Source: an uncultured Bacteroidaceae bacterium (GTDB lineage Bacteria > Bacteroidota > Bacteroidia > Bacteroidales > Bacteroidaceae). From it: a stretch of DNA of 64,000 nucleotides. Made by a program: the position numbers and the translations under genes. Positions within the stretch are counted from its first letter, which is position 1. Every line of letters starts with the position of its first letter. Shown in pieces: positions 27,247-36,511 of the stretch. The DNA lies in contig CAJOLZ010000009.1 in NCBI GenBank assembly GCA_905235575.1, positions 20,155-84,154 of the forward strand. Direction: 5' to 3'. A model generated the notes under the pieces. That model did no database searches, was not told the origin of the DNA, and worked only from the letters and a program-made list of their open reading frames with translations.

Positions 27247-27533
27247 GAGGGACATCGAAAACTGGTGTGAGGAAATGTGAGAATCGGTGACCCTCGTTGC
27301 GCTGTGGTGAGGGCTGAAAAACAACGTGCCTGCAACCCCTTGATTATCAGTAATTGCAAATTTTTCGTTTGCACTCTCGCTCCCGAGAAATTTGCGAAGG
27401 AAAACGCTTTTGGCGAAAACGCACCGTGGTGCGACGCCCGTCGCAGCACGGTGCGTCATTCATCGCAACGGCCTGCGTCATCGATTTTGGAACTCTTCGT
27501 CAAAAGAGATTCTTTGAAATGTAAGGATTATTG
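27247..27533 (+). repeat. Dispersed intergenic element, long form, copy D
   Basis: The best-preserved plus-strand copy, 287 bp, runs from GAGGGACATCGAAAACTG to GTAAGGATTATTG. Its hairpin core is 27420-27455. From GTG 27277 an 85-codon frame is open, ending in a stop at 27532-27534. The same frame is open in copies A, C and I. Against copy I, substitutions fall on all three codon positions about equally, so it does not behave like a selected gene. It lies just upstream of the nqr promoter. Confidence 0.75.
27420..27455. repeat. 36-nt hairpin repeat core, copy D
   Basis: CGCACCGTGGTGCGAC, loop GCCC, GTCGCAGCACGGTGCG. The 16-bp stem has a single mismatch at position 10. Confidence 0.8.
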
Positions 27534-27684
27534 ACCGATGTCTGATGCTTCTATTCCGTGCGTCTTGCTTCAAAAGACGGTGATTCGGCTCTGCGAAACG
27601 CCCCACAGACCTGGCCTCTTTCTGGCCTTTTTCACGCTGTCTTGCACCGAAAATTGGCTCCGTCTCGGAAAAGAACAAATAAAA

Positions 27685-27716
27685 TTTGTTTTTTCGCACA
27701 ATTTGCACTATCTTTG
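27685..27716 (+). promoter_or_regulatory. Promoter for the nqr operon
   Basis: TTTG (27685-27688), a 20-base spacer, then TATCTTTG (27709-27716), 42 bases before the nqrA ATG. Confidence 0.75.
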
Positions 27717-27758
27717 TGGCGCTTTTTAGAAACTCAATTCTTACTATCATTTCAAGAT

Positions 27759-29090
27759 ATGGCAAAAGTAATCAAATTACGTAAGGGCCTCGACGTGAAT
27801 CTGAAAGGACGGGCCACTGCGGAGATTACGTCTGTGGAGTGCCCCGGCGAATATGCGCTGGTGCCCGACGACTTCACAGGTGTGAAACCCAAGGTGGTTG
27901 TCAAGGAAGGTGACGCGGTGAAGGTCGGGGATGCGCTGTTTGTGGACAAGTTGCATCCCGAGGTGAAGTTTGTTTCCCCCGTCAGCGGCACGGTTTCGCT
28001 GGTTGAGCGGGGTGAGCGCCGCAAGCTGCTGAGCATCCGTGTGAAACCCGACGGCAAGCAGGAGGCGCGCGAGTTCGACGTGAAGGGCGACGCCAAGAGC
28101 GTGCTGATGGAGAGCGGTCTCTTCGCTTTCTTCCGCAGCCGTCCCTACGACGTGGTGGCTAATCCCGAGGACAAGCCGAAGGCTATCTTCGTGAGTGCAT
28201 TCAACAGCATGCCGCTGAGCCAGGACTTCGAGGTAGCTCTGAAGGGACAGGAGGCAGATTTCGCAGCAGGTATCGAGGTGCTGAGCCGACTGGCCAAGGT
28301 CTATCTGGGCATCAGTCCCAAGCAGACGAACGCAGCACTGACGGCAGCCAAGAACTGCGAGGTGACCATCTTCGACGGACCGGCACCGGCTGGCAACGTG
28401 GGTGTGCAGATAAATCACATCAGCCCCATCAACAAGGGCGAGGTGGTTTGGACACTCGGAGCCGAGGAGGTTATCTTCGTGGGAAGACTCTTCCGGACAA
28501 AGAAAGTGGACCTGACCCGCACCGTGGCACTGGCAGGCAGCGAAGTGAAGAAACCCTCGTACGCAAAACTGCTCGTGGGCGAGAAACTCACCACCCTCCT
28601 GCAAGGTCAGATAGATACGACGAAGAACCTGCGCATCATCAACGGAAACGTGATGACCGGTATCAAGACTACGGCCGACGGCTTCCTGGCTGCGCACGCT
28701 ACGGAGGTGAACGTGATACCCGAGGGCGATGACAACGCCGAACTGCTCGGGTGGATCATGCCGCGCCTGAAGGAGTTCTCCACCAGCCGCAGCTATTGCA
28801 GCTGGCTCTTCGGCAAGAAGAAAGAATATGTGCTGGATGCACGCGTGAAAGGCGGCGAGCGCCACATGATTATGAGCGGCGAGTATGACCGCGTATTCCC
28901 CATGGATATCTATGCCGGCTATCTGGTGAAAGCCATCATCGCCGGAGATATCGACCGCCAGGAGGCGCTGGGCATCTACGAGGTGGCTCCCGAGGACTTC
29001 GCCATCGCAGAATTTGTGGACAGCTCGAAACTCGAACTGCAGAGAATCGTTCGCGAAGGACTTGATATCCTGAGAAAAGAAAATGCATAA
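27759..29090 (+). CDS. nqrA: Na+-translocating NADH:quinone oxidoreductase subunit A
   Basis: A 443-aa subunit of the sodium-pumping NADH dehydrogenase. The start at 27759 gives MAKVIKLRKGLDVNLKG, the family N-terminus. The conserved GDAVKVGDALFVDKLHPEVKFVSPVSGTV block is present. NqrA is peripheral and contributes to the quinone site. It is the first of six genes in standard order, nqrABCDEF. Together they pump Na+ while passing electrons from NADH to (mena)quinone, and supply the sodium gradient used by transporters such as NhaD at 34542. Confidence 0.97.
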   Translation: MAKVIKLRKGLDVNLKGRATAEITSVECPGEYALVPDDFTGVKPKVVVKEGDAVKVGDALFVDKLHPEVKFVSPVSGTVSLVERGERRKLLSIRVKPDGKQEAREFDVKGDAKSVLMESGLFAFFRSRPYDVVANPEDKPKAIFVSAFNSMPLSQDFEVALKGQEADFAAGIEVLSRLAKVYLGISPKQTNAALTAAKNCEVTIFDGPAPAGNVGVQINHISPINKGEVVWTLGAEEVIFVGRLFRTKKVDLTRTVALAGSEVKKPSYAKLLVGEKLTTLLQGQIDTTKNLRIINGNVMTGIKTTADGFLAAHATEVNVIPEGDDNAELLGWIMPRLKEFSTSRSYCSWLFGKKKEYVLDARVKGGERHMIMSGEYDRVFPMDIYAGYLVKAIIAGDIDRQEALGIYEVAPEDFAIAEFVDSSKLELQRIVREGLDILRKENA

Positions 29091-29109
29091 ATACCTTATT
29101 TATTAAAGA

Positions 29110-30288
29110 ATGAAAGCGTTAAGAAATTATCTGGACAAGATAAAGCCGAACTTCGAGGAGGGCGGCAAGCTTCACGCATTCCATAGCCTGTTCGACGGAC
29201 TGGAGACCTTCGCCTTTGTGCCGAGAACCACAAGTCGGGCCGGAAGCGTGAACATTCATGATGCAATCGACAGCAAGCGAATCATGAGCTTCGTGGTCAT
29301 TGCCTTAATGCCAGCTCTGCTGTTCGGCATGTATAACATCGGCTATCAGAACGCCCTCGCAGCAGGCAAACTGAGCGAGGCTACCTGGCTGGGCATGTGG
29401 TGGTTCGGCTTCCTGGCCGTTCTGCCTAAGATTGTGGTGAGCTACGTAGTGGGTCTCGGCATCGAATTTGTGGTGGCTCAGTGGAAACACGAAGAGATTC
29501 AGGAAGGATTCCTCGTGTCGGGTATTCTCATCCCCATGATAGTGCCCGTGACCACTCCGCTGTGGATACTTGCCATCGCCGTGGCCTTCAGTGTAATCCT
29601 TGCCAAGGAAATCTTCGGTGGCACAGGCATGAACATCCTCAACCCCGCACTGGTAACCCGTGCATTCCTCTTCTTCTCCTATCCCTCGGCCATGACTGGC
29701 GACAGCACTGTTTGGGTGGAAGGTCAGAAGATACTGGGCGCAGGTTTCGACGTGACAGGAGCCGATGCCTTGTCGGCAGCTACTCCGTTGGGACAAGCTG
29801 CAGAGGCAGGCTTCAGTGGCTTTGACTGCACAACCATCACGAACGCCATCACTGGTCTCATCCCCGGTTCCGTGGGCGAGACAAGCGTGATAGCCATCGC
29901 ACTGGGTGCAGTGCTCCTGCTGTGGACAGGCGTGGCATCGTGGAAAACCATGCTGAGCGTCTTCGTGGGTGGAGCGCTGACAGGCTATCTGATGCAGGCT
30001 CTGGGCCTTTCCGAGATTCGTTGGTACGAACATCTGGTGCTGGGCGGCTTCTGCTTCGGTGCCGTGTTTATGGCTACCGACCCTGTGACGAGTGCCCGCA
30101 CCGAAGGTGGTAAGTACATCTACGGTTTGCTGATTGGTCTGGTGGCAGTGATGGTGCGCGTGCTGAATCCCGGTTTCCCCGAGGGCATGATGCTCGCTAT
30201 CCTGCTGATGAACGTCTTTGCACCGCTGATTGACTATTGCTTCGTGCAGCGAAATATTAACATGCGTGCCAAGCGTGCCGCTAAATAA
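29110..30288 (+). CDS. nqrB: Na+-NQR subunit B
   Basis: A 392-aa integral membrane protein with about ten hydrophobic segments. The motif DALSAATPLGQ contains the Thr that carries covalently bound FMN in this family. SYVVGLGIEFVVAQWK and NPALVTRAFLFFSYPSAMTGD are conserved. It holds the main ion path and the riboflavin/FMN relay. It starts 19 bases after nqrA. Its stop TAA abuts the nqrC leader. Confidence 0.97.
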   Translation: MKALRNYLDKIKPNFEEGGKLHAFHSLFDGLETFAFVPRTTSRAGSVNIHDAIDSKRIMSFVVIALMPALLFGMYNIGYQNALAAGKLSEATWLGMWWFGFLAVLPKIVVSYVVGLGIEFVVAQWKHEEIQEGFLVSGILIPMIVPVTTPLWILAIAVAFSVILAKEIFGGTGMNILNPALVTRAFLFFSYPSAMTGDSTVWVEGQKILGAGFDVTGADALSAATPLGQAAEAGFSGFDCTTITNAITGLIPGSVGETSVIAIALGAVLLLWTGVASWKTMLSVFVGGALTGYLMQALGLSEIRWYEHLVLGGFCFGAVFMATDPVTSARTEGGKYIYGLLIGLVAVMVRVLNPGFPEGMMLAILLMNVFAPLIDYCFVQRNINMRAKRAAK

Positions 30289-30302
30289 TGGAGGACCGAG
30301 CT

Positions 30303-30926
30303 ATGAATATCTCAAAGATAAAGGAAACAAATACCTACATTATCATCTATGCAGCCGTGATGGTAATCATCGTGGCTTTCCTGCTGGCCTTCATCTCTTC
30401 GGTGTTGAAGCCGACACAGGATGCCAATGTATTGCGTGACACGAAGAAGCAGATACTCACTTCGTTGAACATCGTTGGCCTCAGCGGAGAAACCATCGAC
30501 AAGAAGTATGACGAGACAATAACCGAGGAACTCTCGGAAAAGGCTGGAAAAGTTTATGTTGCAACCGTTGACGGTGCCACCAAATATGTGCTCCCCGTGA
30601 AGGGACGTGGCCTTTGGGGTGGCCTCTGGGGCTATATCTCCATCGATGAGGACAAGCAGCATGTCTTTGGAACCTACTTCGACCACGAGAGCGAGACAGC
30701 CGGTCTGGGTGCCCGCATCAAGGAACGCTGGTTCCAGGAGCAGTTCAACGGCAAGCCTCTCTTTGCGGACAACCCACAGCAGGTGGCGCTGACCGTTGTG
30801 AAGAAAGGTGCATCGAAGAGCGAAACCGAGATTGACGGTGTTACCGGTGCTACGCTCACCAGCAATGGTGTGGCTGGCATGGTAACGCAGGGTCTTCAGG
30901 CCTATATTGATTTCTTGAACAAGTAA
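30303..30926 (+). CDS. nqrC: Na+-NQR subunit C
   Basis: A 207-aa protein with one N-terminal membrane helix and a periplasmic FMN domain. The motif TGATLTS near the C-terminus holds the Thr for the second covalent FMN. The start at 30303 is preferred over an ATG at 30288 that overlaps the nqrB stop. GGAGG (30290-30294) stands at good distance from 30303, and the helix follows immediately (NISKIKETNTYIIIYAAVMV). Confidence 0.95.
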   Translation: MNISKIKETNTYIIIYAAVMVIIVAFLLAFISSVLKPTQDANVLRDTKKQILTSLNIVGLSGETIDKKYDETITEELSEKAGKVYVATVDGATKYVLPVKGRGLWGGLWGYISIDEDKQHVFGTYFDHESETAGLGARIKERWFQEQFNGKPLFADNPQQVALTVVKKGASKSETEIDGVTGATLTSNGVAGMVTQGLQAYIDFLNK

Positions 30927-30944
30927 AGAAAAGGAGGAAAGAAT

Positions 30945-31571
30945 ATGAGTAAATTGTTTTCAAGCGAGAATAAGGAAGTATTCCTGAATCCGTTAAACAA
31001 GAACAACCCCATTGCCGTGCAGGTGCTGGGCATCTGTTCCGCTTTGGCTGTGACGAGCCAGCTGGAGCCTGCCATCGTGATGGGACTGAGCGTGACGGTT
31101 ATCACCGCATTCTCTAATGTGATTATATCGCTGCTTCGCAACACGATACCCAACCGCATCCGCATCATCGTACAGCTGGTGGTAGTGGCTGCGCTGGTAA
31201 CCATCGTCAGCCAGGTGCTGAAGGCTTACTCCTACGACGTCAGTGTTCAACTCTCCGTTTATGTAGGACTTATCATTACCAACTGTATCCTGATGGGCCG
31301 TCTGGAGGCTTTCGCCATGCAGAACAGCCCGTGGCCGAGTTTCCTCGATGGTATCGGAAACGGTCTCGGCTATGCACTGATACTGGTTATCGTGGGTTTT
31401 GTACGCGAACTGCTCGGCTTCGGCACGCTGTTCGGCTATCAGGTCGTTCCGCAGTGGTGCTACGACCATGGCTATATGAACAACGGTATGATGACCATGC
31501 CTGCCATGTCGTTGATAATTGTTGGATGTGTAATCTGGGCTCATCGCTCAATAAACAAGGAGGAAAAGTAA
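30945..31571 (+). CDS. nqrD: Na+-NQR subunit D
   Basis: A 208-aa protein with six hydrophobic helices. [33 protein letters not shown] is the family N-terminus. With NqrE it forms the symmetrical membrane pair that holds an intramembrane Fe centre (a Cys at the helix break is present, NCILMGR). A strong Shine-Dalgarno (AAGGAGGAAAG) precedes it, which is rare for this phylum. Confidence 0.96.
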   Translation: MSKLFSSENKEVFLNPLNKNNPIAVQVLGICSALAVTSQLEPAIVMGLSVTVITAFSNVIISLLRNTIPNRIRIIVQLVVVAALVTIVSQVLKAYSYDVSVQLSVYVGLIITNCILMGRLEAFAMQNSPWPSFLDGIGNGLGYALILVIVGFVRELLGFGTLFGYQVVPQWCYDHGYMNNGMMTMPAMSLIIVGCVIWAHRSINKEEK

Positions 31572-31572
31572 T

Positions 31573-32202
31573 ATGGAACACATGATTAGTTTGTTTGTCC
31601 GCTCCATCTTTGTGGACAATATGATATTTGCCTTCTTCCTGGGCATGTGCTCATATCTGGCCGTCTCGAAAACGGTGAAGACGGCGCTGGGGCTGGGTGT
31701 CGCAGTAACATTCGTGTTGCTGGTCACCGTTCCCGTCGACTATGCTCTTCAGACCTATGTGCTGGGTCCCAATGCCATTGTCGAGGGTGTCGACCTGACA
31801 TTCCTTGCCTTCATTCTTTTCATCGCAGTGATTGCCGCCATTGTGCAGTTGGTAGAGATGATAGTGGAGAGGTTCAGTCCCTCGCTCTATGCAGCGTTGG
31901 GCATCTTCCTGCCCCTGATTGCTGTGAACTGCGCCATCATGGGTGCCTCGCTCTTCATGCAGCAGCGTGTGCAGATGGATCCTGCCATCAGCACCCAGGC
32001 CATCGGCGGTTTTGGCGATGCCATTGCCTATGCATTGGGTAGCGGTATCGGTTGGCTGCTGGCCATCGTGGGTCTGGCTGCCATCCGCGAGAAGATGGCC
32101 TATGCCGACGTGCCCAAGCCTCTCCAGGGACTGGGCATCACCTTCATCACCGTAGGTCTGATGGCTATGGCATTTATGTGTTTCTCTGGTTTAAACATCT
32201 AA
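31573..32202 (+). CDS. nqrE: Na+-NQR subunit E
   Basis: A 209-aa six-helix protein. [35 protein letters not shown] and [18 protein letters not shown] are typical. The Cys residues in GMCSYL and VNCAIM correspond to the Fe-binding positions shared with NqrD. It starts one base after the nqrD stop, with AAGGAGGAAAA inside the end of nqrD, so the two are probably coupled. Confidence 0.96.
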   Translation: MEHMISLFVRSIFVDNMIFAFFLGMCSYLAVSKTVKTALGLGVAVTFVLLVTVPVDYALQTYVLGPNAIVEGVDLTFLAFILFIAVIAAIVQLVEMIVERFSPSLYAALGIFLPLIAVNCAIMGASLFMQQRVQMDPAISTQAIGGFGDAIAYALGSGIGWLLAIVGLAAIREKMAYADVPKPLQGLGITFITVGLMAMAFMCFSGLNI

Positions 32203-32223
32203 AGCGAAGGAGGAAAGAAGACA

Positions 32224-33498
32224 ATGGATTTGAATTTGATTTTAACAAGCATCGGCGTATTCCTGACCACCATCCTCGCCTTGGTGATCATCCTGCTCGT
32301 GGCCAAGAAATACCTCTCGCCCAGCGGTAACGTCAATATCACCATCAACGGCAAACAGACCCTCTCCGTCGGTCAGGGTGCCAGCCTGCTCAGTACACTT
32401 TCACAGGAAGGCGTCTTCCTGCCCAGTGCCTGTGGAGGAAAGGGCTCCTGCGGGCAGTGCAAGGTACAGGTGCCTGAGGGTGGAGGCGAGATTCTCGATT
32501 CGGAGAAAGGCCACTTCACACGCAAGCAAATCAAGGAACATTGGCGTCTCGGATGTCAGTGTAAGGTGAAAGGCGACCTGCAGATTCACGTGGACGATTC
32601 TGTAATGGGAGTCAAGGAATGGGAGTGCGAGGTCATCGGAAACCGCAACGTGGCCACTTTCATCAAGGAATACAAGGTGAAGCTGCCCGCTGGCGAGCAC
32701 ATGGACTTCGAGCCCGGCTCCTATGCCCAGATAAAGGTGCCCGCTTTCACCATCGACTACGACAAGGATATGGACAAGAGCCTCATCGGCGACCTCTACT
32801 TGCCCGCATGGGAGAAGTTCGGCCTCTTTGGCCTCAAGTGCGTCAACCCCGCACCCACCATCCGTGCCTACTCGATGGCCAACTATCCCGACGAGGGCGA
32901 CATCATCACGCTCACCGTCCGCATCGCAACACCGCCATTCAAGCCCAAGGACCAAGGTCCCGGCTTCATGGATGTCAACCCGGGTATCGCCTCCAGCTAC
33001 ATCTTCTCGCTCAAACCGGGCGACAAGGTGACGATGAGCGGCCCCTACGGAGACTTCCATCCCGTCTACAACTCGCAGCGTGAGATGATTTGGGTGGGCG
33101 GTGGCGCCGGCATGGCACCCCTGAGAGCTCAGATCATGCACATGCTGAAGACACGCCAGTGCCGCGACCGCGAGATGCACTACTTCTACGGCGCACGCGC
33201 TATCGACGAGGTATTCTTCATGGAAGACTTCCTCGCTTTGGAGAAGGAGTTCCCCAACTTCCACTTCCATCTGGCCCTCGACCGTCCCGATCCGAAGGCC
33301 GATGCACTCGGTGTGAAATACACGGCCGGCTTCATTGCTCCCGTGATGGGCGACACCTACCTGAAGCAGCACGAGGCACCCGAAGATGTCGAGTACTACC
33401 TCTGCGGACCTCCAATGATGGCCAAGACCGTCATCGACCTTCTGCACTCGCTCGGAGTGGAAGACGACATGATACGTTTCGACAACTTTGGCGCATAG
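32224..33498 (+). CDS. nqrF: Na+-NQR subunit F (NADH dehydrogenase)
   Basis: A 424-aa protein. Domains in order are an N-terminal membrane helix (about 4-26), a plant-type 2Fe-2S domain (CGGKGSCGQC with a later Cys in GCQCK), an FAD domain (RAYSMANYPDE) and an NADH domain (GGGAGMAPLRAQI, YYLCGPPMM). It takes electrons from NADH into the complex. A Shine-Dalgarno GAAGGAGGAAAG precedes it. An intrinsic terminator follows nine bases after the stop. Confidence 0.97.
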   Translation: MDLNLILTSIGVFLTTILALVIILLVAKKYLSPSGNVNITINGKQTLSVGQGASLLSTLSQEGVFLPSACGGKGSCGQCKVQVPEGGGEILDSEKGHFTRKQIKEHWRLGCQCKVKGDLQIHVDDSVMGVKEWECEVIGNRNVATFIKEYKVKLPAGEHMDFEPGSYAQIKVPAFTIDYDKDMDKSLIGDLYLPAWEKFGLFGLKCVNPAPTIRAYSMANYPDEGDIITLTVRIATPPFKPKDQGPGFMDVNPGIASSYIFSLKPGDKVTMSGPYGDFHPVYNSQREMIWVGGGAGMAPLRAQIMHMLKTRQCRDREMHYFYGARAIDEVFFMEDFLALEKEFPNFHFHLALDRPDPKADALGVKYTAGFIAPVMGDTYLKQHEAPEDVEYYLCGPPMMAKTVIDLLHSLGVEDDMIRFDNFGA

Positions 33499-33506
33499 CC
33501 ACATAT

Positions 33507-33541
33507 AAGAAAAAGGGAGGTCAGGCCTCCCTTTTTCTTAT
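33507..33541 (+). terminator. Intrinsic terminator of the nqr operon
   Basis: AAGAAAAAGGGAGG pairs with CCTCCCTTTTTCTT around a short loop. The arm ends in a T-run on each strand, so it can work in both directions. A near copy stands at 36465-36492. Confidence 0.85.
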
Positions 33542-33936
33542 GTCCCACAGCGGTCAACTTCATCTTCGGACACTCCCGGAATGCAGATGCATCGCAACTC
33601 AACCCCATGGCGACACACACCGTTCATCCGCTGTTGTGCCGCCCTTTTTTGTCCCTTGCCGAAACGCACCGTGCTTTTCATTGTGTCGCACCACGTTGCG
33701 TTGGCCGTCGCACCACGTTGCGACAGGCGTCGCAGCACGGTGCGTTTTCAACCCGAATAGGTCTTTGGGATTTATGTTAGAGGGACAAATGTTGTGAGCA
33801 AGGCGTCGGCGGCAAGATGCCGCAAGAGTTGTTGTTATGGTATAAGAAGACTTCAAAAACAAGCGGAAAGGCACCATTGTCGGCCTAAAGACCGATTAGG
33901 GTTTATTTCACGAGGTCAAAGAAAAGTGTTTTTTCC
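33542..33936. other. Gene-free gap between the nqr terminator and the next promoter
   Basis: Apart from the 131-bp repeat (33618-33748), about 190 bases up to the promoter at 33937 show no gene or structure that I recognise. The open frames here are translations of the repeat. Confidence 0.6.
33618..33748. repeat. 131-bp direct repeat, left copy (contains hairpin repeat e)
   Basis: It is identical to 36512-36642 except for one base (T here, C there). Hairpin-family arms fill the second half, with a 36-nt core at 33709-33744. The first half (CACCGTTCATCCGCTG...) is found only in these two copies. The two copies bracket the 2.76-kb segment that carries nhaD. Confidence 0.85.
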
Positions 33937-33967
33937 TTTGCATTCTACTCCTTTTTCCGTAACTTTG
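33937..33967 (+). promoter_or_regulatory. Promoter upstream of the 148-aa ORF and nhaD
   Basis: TTTG (33937-33940), a 19-base spacer, then TAACTTTG (33960-33967). This is a perfect match, 30 bases before the ATG at 33997. Confidence 0.75.
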
Positions 33968-33996
33968 TCATTCGTAATAATGTACGATGTACTGAG

Positions 33997-34443
33997 ATGA
34001 AAGAACGTGTCATGCACTGCGGCGTGCGGCCGTTAGGTCTCTTCCTCGCCTTCTTGCTGGTGACTTTGACGAGTCGCCCTTCTGTGGCATGGAGCCGGGG
34101 AGAGGGTGCTGTCATGGTCTCTGTCGACAGTCATGCGGCTCCATTGTCCGGCCATGCCACGTTTTCGTTGCATATACGTTATGGCAACGATCGTGGTCTG
34201 CGTGCTGAGTCTCTCTTTCGCATAGCTCCATGTGCCCCGGCGTGTAGGGTGCTCACCTCACGAGTCTTGCGCCGCCTGTCGCGTGTAGAGCCGTTCGGTT
34301 CGTCTCTTGGCCATGCGCAGATTCATCGCCAGGGTCGTCACTCTCATTTTTTCATACTTCAGAAGGTCGGTTTTGGCCTTGCACATCTTTCCTCCCGCGC
34401 TTGCGATTATTATGTATATGCGTTGCGGAGGCTTTTAATTTAG
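33997..34443 (+). CDS. Hypothetical small secreted protein
   Basis: A 148-aa frame directly behind a perfect promoter. The N-terminus has a signal-peptide shape (GVRPLGLFLAFLLVTLTSRPSVAW). The rest is Arg/His/Ser-rich and ends YYVYALRRLLI. I recognise no family. It may be a true small secreted protein. Otherwise the region could be a long leader for nhaD, or a decayed gene. The compositional quality after residue 80 is poor for a folded domain. It is the first gene in the repeat-bounded cassette. Confidence 0.45.
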   Translation: MKERVMHCGVRPLGLFLAFLLVTLTSRPSVAWSRGEGAVMVSVDSHAAPLSGHATFSLHIRYGNDRGLRAESLFRIAPCAPACRVLTSRVLRRLSRVEPFGSSLGHAQIHRQGRHSHFFILQKVGFGLAHLSSRACDYYVYALRRLLI

Positions 34444-34541
34444 CGTTTTCTGCTCCTTATCGTGCCTTTTTTATGTCAGGGCATGCGGTGTCGTCCGTGT
34501 GCTCCTGTGGAGTATGAACCTAAATTCAAGAATACAAATTG

Positions 34542-35843
34542 ATGAATACCTATATATTGGTGTCCTTCTTTGTGGGCTATCTGTGTATAGCTCTCGAGGG
34601 TGTCACCCGGATTAACAAGACCGGCGTTGCTCTGCTGATGAGCGTTGTGTGCTGGTCGCTTTTCGTGGCCTCGGCAGGTTCGGGCGCTGCCGATGTCTTT
34701 TCGACTCATGTTACTGAGACCAGCGAAACCATACTTTTTCTCATGGGCGCCATGACCATCGTTGAAGTGCTGGACAGTAACGGATGTTTCAATTTTCTCA
34801 TTAGCCATCTGCGTACGCCCAGCCTGCACCGTTTGCTTTGGCGCACCGTAGTGCTCACCTTTGTCCTCTCGGCCTTGCTGGACAACATGACGACCAGCAT
34901 TCTCATGGTAATGATGTTGCGTCGCCTCATCCCGGATGTTTCCCAGCGTGCACTCTTTGCGGGCATTGTCATCATCGCAGCCAATGCCGGTGGCGCTTTT
35001 TCACCCATCGGCGATGTTACCACCATCATGCTATGGATAGGTGGACATGTGAGTACGCAGGGTATCCTGCGCGGCCTTCTGCTGCCATCGATGGTGTGTG
35101 TGCTGGTGCCGGCGCTGATGGTCATGCCTCGTCTCTCGGGAAGTGTTGCAGACCCTGTCGTGTCTCAGTCCGAGACACCCTCGGAGTTTTCGCGCCGAGG
35201 TCGCATCCTGCTTCTGCTCATTGGCGTGCTGGGGCTGGTTCTTGTGCCCGTCTTCCGCAGTCTTACCGGCCTTCCTCCCTTTGTGGGAGTCATGGGAGTG
35301 CTGGGATTGTTGTGGATATCCACCGAGGTCATGTTACGCCATCGTGTGCCCACGACGGAGGAGTGTAGCGTTCGTGTGGCCGAGACAATCAAGCGCATAG
35401 ACATGCCCACCATCCTCTTTTTCCTGGGCATTCTGTTGTCCGTGGGCGCATTGCGTGAGACTGGTTCGTTGGCAGCATTTGGCAATTGGCTGGAAGTCCA
35501 TGTCGGCAACGTCTATGCCATCGACGGTGCCATCGGTCTGTTGTCCTCCGTCGTAGACAATGTGCCGCTGGTGGCTGGTGCCATGTCCATGTATGAGATT
35601 CAGCCTGCCGGTTGTGCGCCCGACCTCGCCATGTATCAGCAGGACGGTGTTTTCTGGCAACTGCTTGCCTATTGTGCCGGCACGGGTGGCAGTCTCCTCA
35701 TCATCGGCTCGGCTGCGGGTGTCGTGGTGATGGGGCTTGAGCGCATGACTTTCGGTTGGTACCTGCGTCGTTTCTCTCTGCTGGCACTGGCCGGTTACTT
35801 GGCGGGCCTGTTTTCTTATTGGTTAATGAATTTCATTCTGTAA
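34542..35843 (+). CDS. nhaD: NhaD-type Na+/H+ antiporter
   Basis: A 433-aa membrane protein with about 12 hydrophobic segments. Motifs typical of NhaD and the wider ion-transporter superfamily are present: SALLDNMTTSILM, AANAGGAFSPIGDVTTIMLW and a second-half SSVVDNVPLVAGAM with GTGGSLLIIGSAAGV. It should exchange Na+ for H+ at the inner membrane, using or balancing the gradient made by the upstream Na+-NQR. ATG 34542 is chosen over a TTG one codon earlier. It lies 98 bases after the 148-aa ORF and 12 bases before the next gene. Confidence 0.93.
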   Translation: MNTYILVSFFVGYLCIALEGVTRINKTGVALLMSVVCWSLFVASAGSGAADVFSTHVTETSETILFLMGAMTIVEVLDSNGCFNFLISHLRTPSLHRLLWRTVVLTFVLSALLDNMTTSILMVMMLRRLIPDVSQRALFAGIVIIAANAGGAFSPIGDVTTIMLWIGGHVSTQGILRGLLLPSMVCVLVPALMVMPRLSGSVADPVVSQSETPSEFSRRGRILLLLIGVLGLVLVPVFRSLTGLPPFVGVMGVLGLLWISTEVMLRHRVPTTEECSVRVAETIKRIDMPTILFFLGILLSVGALRETGSLAAFGNWLEVHVGNVYAIDGAIGLLSSVVDNVPLVAGAMSMYEIQPAGCAPDLAMYQQDGVFWQLLAYCAGTGGSLLIIGSAAGVVVMGLERMTFGWYLRRFSLLALAGYLAGLFSYWLMNFIL

Positions 35844-35855
35844 TACCTGATAATT

Positions 35856-36404
35856 ATGAATCCCGAAATACAATATTCAATATGGGAGGTTCTGCTGCGG
35901 CAGAATCCCGAAATCGTGCGTTCGCGCGATTGGGCGAAATCCTGTTTCTATGGCGCAGAGCTCTTGGTTGGCCTGGTGCTGTGCGTAGTAGCTCGCATGC
36001 AACTCTTTGCGAACAATCTGGTCAGTGCGTTGGTGCTGCTCTTCGGCATCTGTGTCATTGGGGTGGCTGTCCTCTTCCTCATTCATGGCAGCAGCCGGTG
36101 GATATATCGCCCCACGAAGAGCCGAATCGTAGGTGGACAGACGCCTCTCAGCCTCGTGCAGTTGATGGATGTGGCATGGCTCTTTCCCTCCGCGGAAATC
36201 GAGGAATTGCGGTATCAGGCTCCTTCCGATGATTTTTTGTTCGAGTATGTATATAGTCAGGACGGCATCTTTCTGGCTGTGGGGGTGCGGCCGAAGGCAG
36301 ATTCCGTAGCGTGTGAAGTGGAGATCGTGCAGTGTTTCCAGGGCTCCGAGGCAACCGAAGCGCTGTCTCGCATGCCTCGCGATATCCTCTCATGGAGTCG
36401 ATAG
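35856..36404 (+). CDS. Hypothetical membrane protein downstream of nhaD
   Basis: A 182-aa protein with two helices (about 32-48 and 54-76) and a soluble C-terminal half without recognised motif. It begins 12 bases after nhaD, so the two are probably co-transcribed. A terminator follows at 36465. Function is unknown. A link to NhaD activity is only inferred from position. Confidence 0.8.
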   Translation: MNPEIQYSIWEVLLRQNPEIVRSRDWAKSCFYGAELLVGLVLCVVARMQLFANNLVSALVLLFGICVIGVAVLFLIHGSSRWIYRPTKSRIVGGQTPLSLVQLMDVAWLFPSAEIEELRYQAPSDDFLFEYVYSQDGIFLAVGVRPKADSVACEVEIVQCFQGSEATEALSRMPRDILSWSR

Positions 36405-36464
36405 GCTTCGCCGAACGGAACCGATGTCATTCCGAAGATATTGACGCTTGACGATGGCGGAAAA

Positions 36465-36492
36465 GGGGAGGTTATGCCTCCCTTTTTCTTAT
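36465..36492 (+). terminator. Intrinsic terminator of the nhaD cassette
   Basis: GGAGG/CCTCC stems around TTATG are flanked by an A-run and CCCTTTTTCTT. The sequence is nearly the nqr terminator again, including the TATGTC after it. That suggests it was duplicated together with the 131-bp repeat. Confidence 0.8.
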
Positions 36493-36511
36493 GTCTGCCT
36501 GCATTTCTCTT

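Noticed and set aside
26892..27449. 185-codon minus-strand frame upstream of nqrA
   Set aside because: It spans two unrelated repeats (the MITE-like element and long copy D) and has no protein similarity that I recognise.
27277..27534. 85-aa ORF in the repeat element (also 53486-53743) as a genuine gene
   Set aside because: It is open in all four long copies, but substitutions are not concentrated at third codon positions. The antisense frame is open as well.
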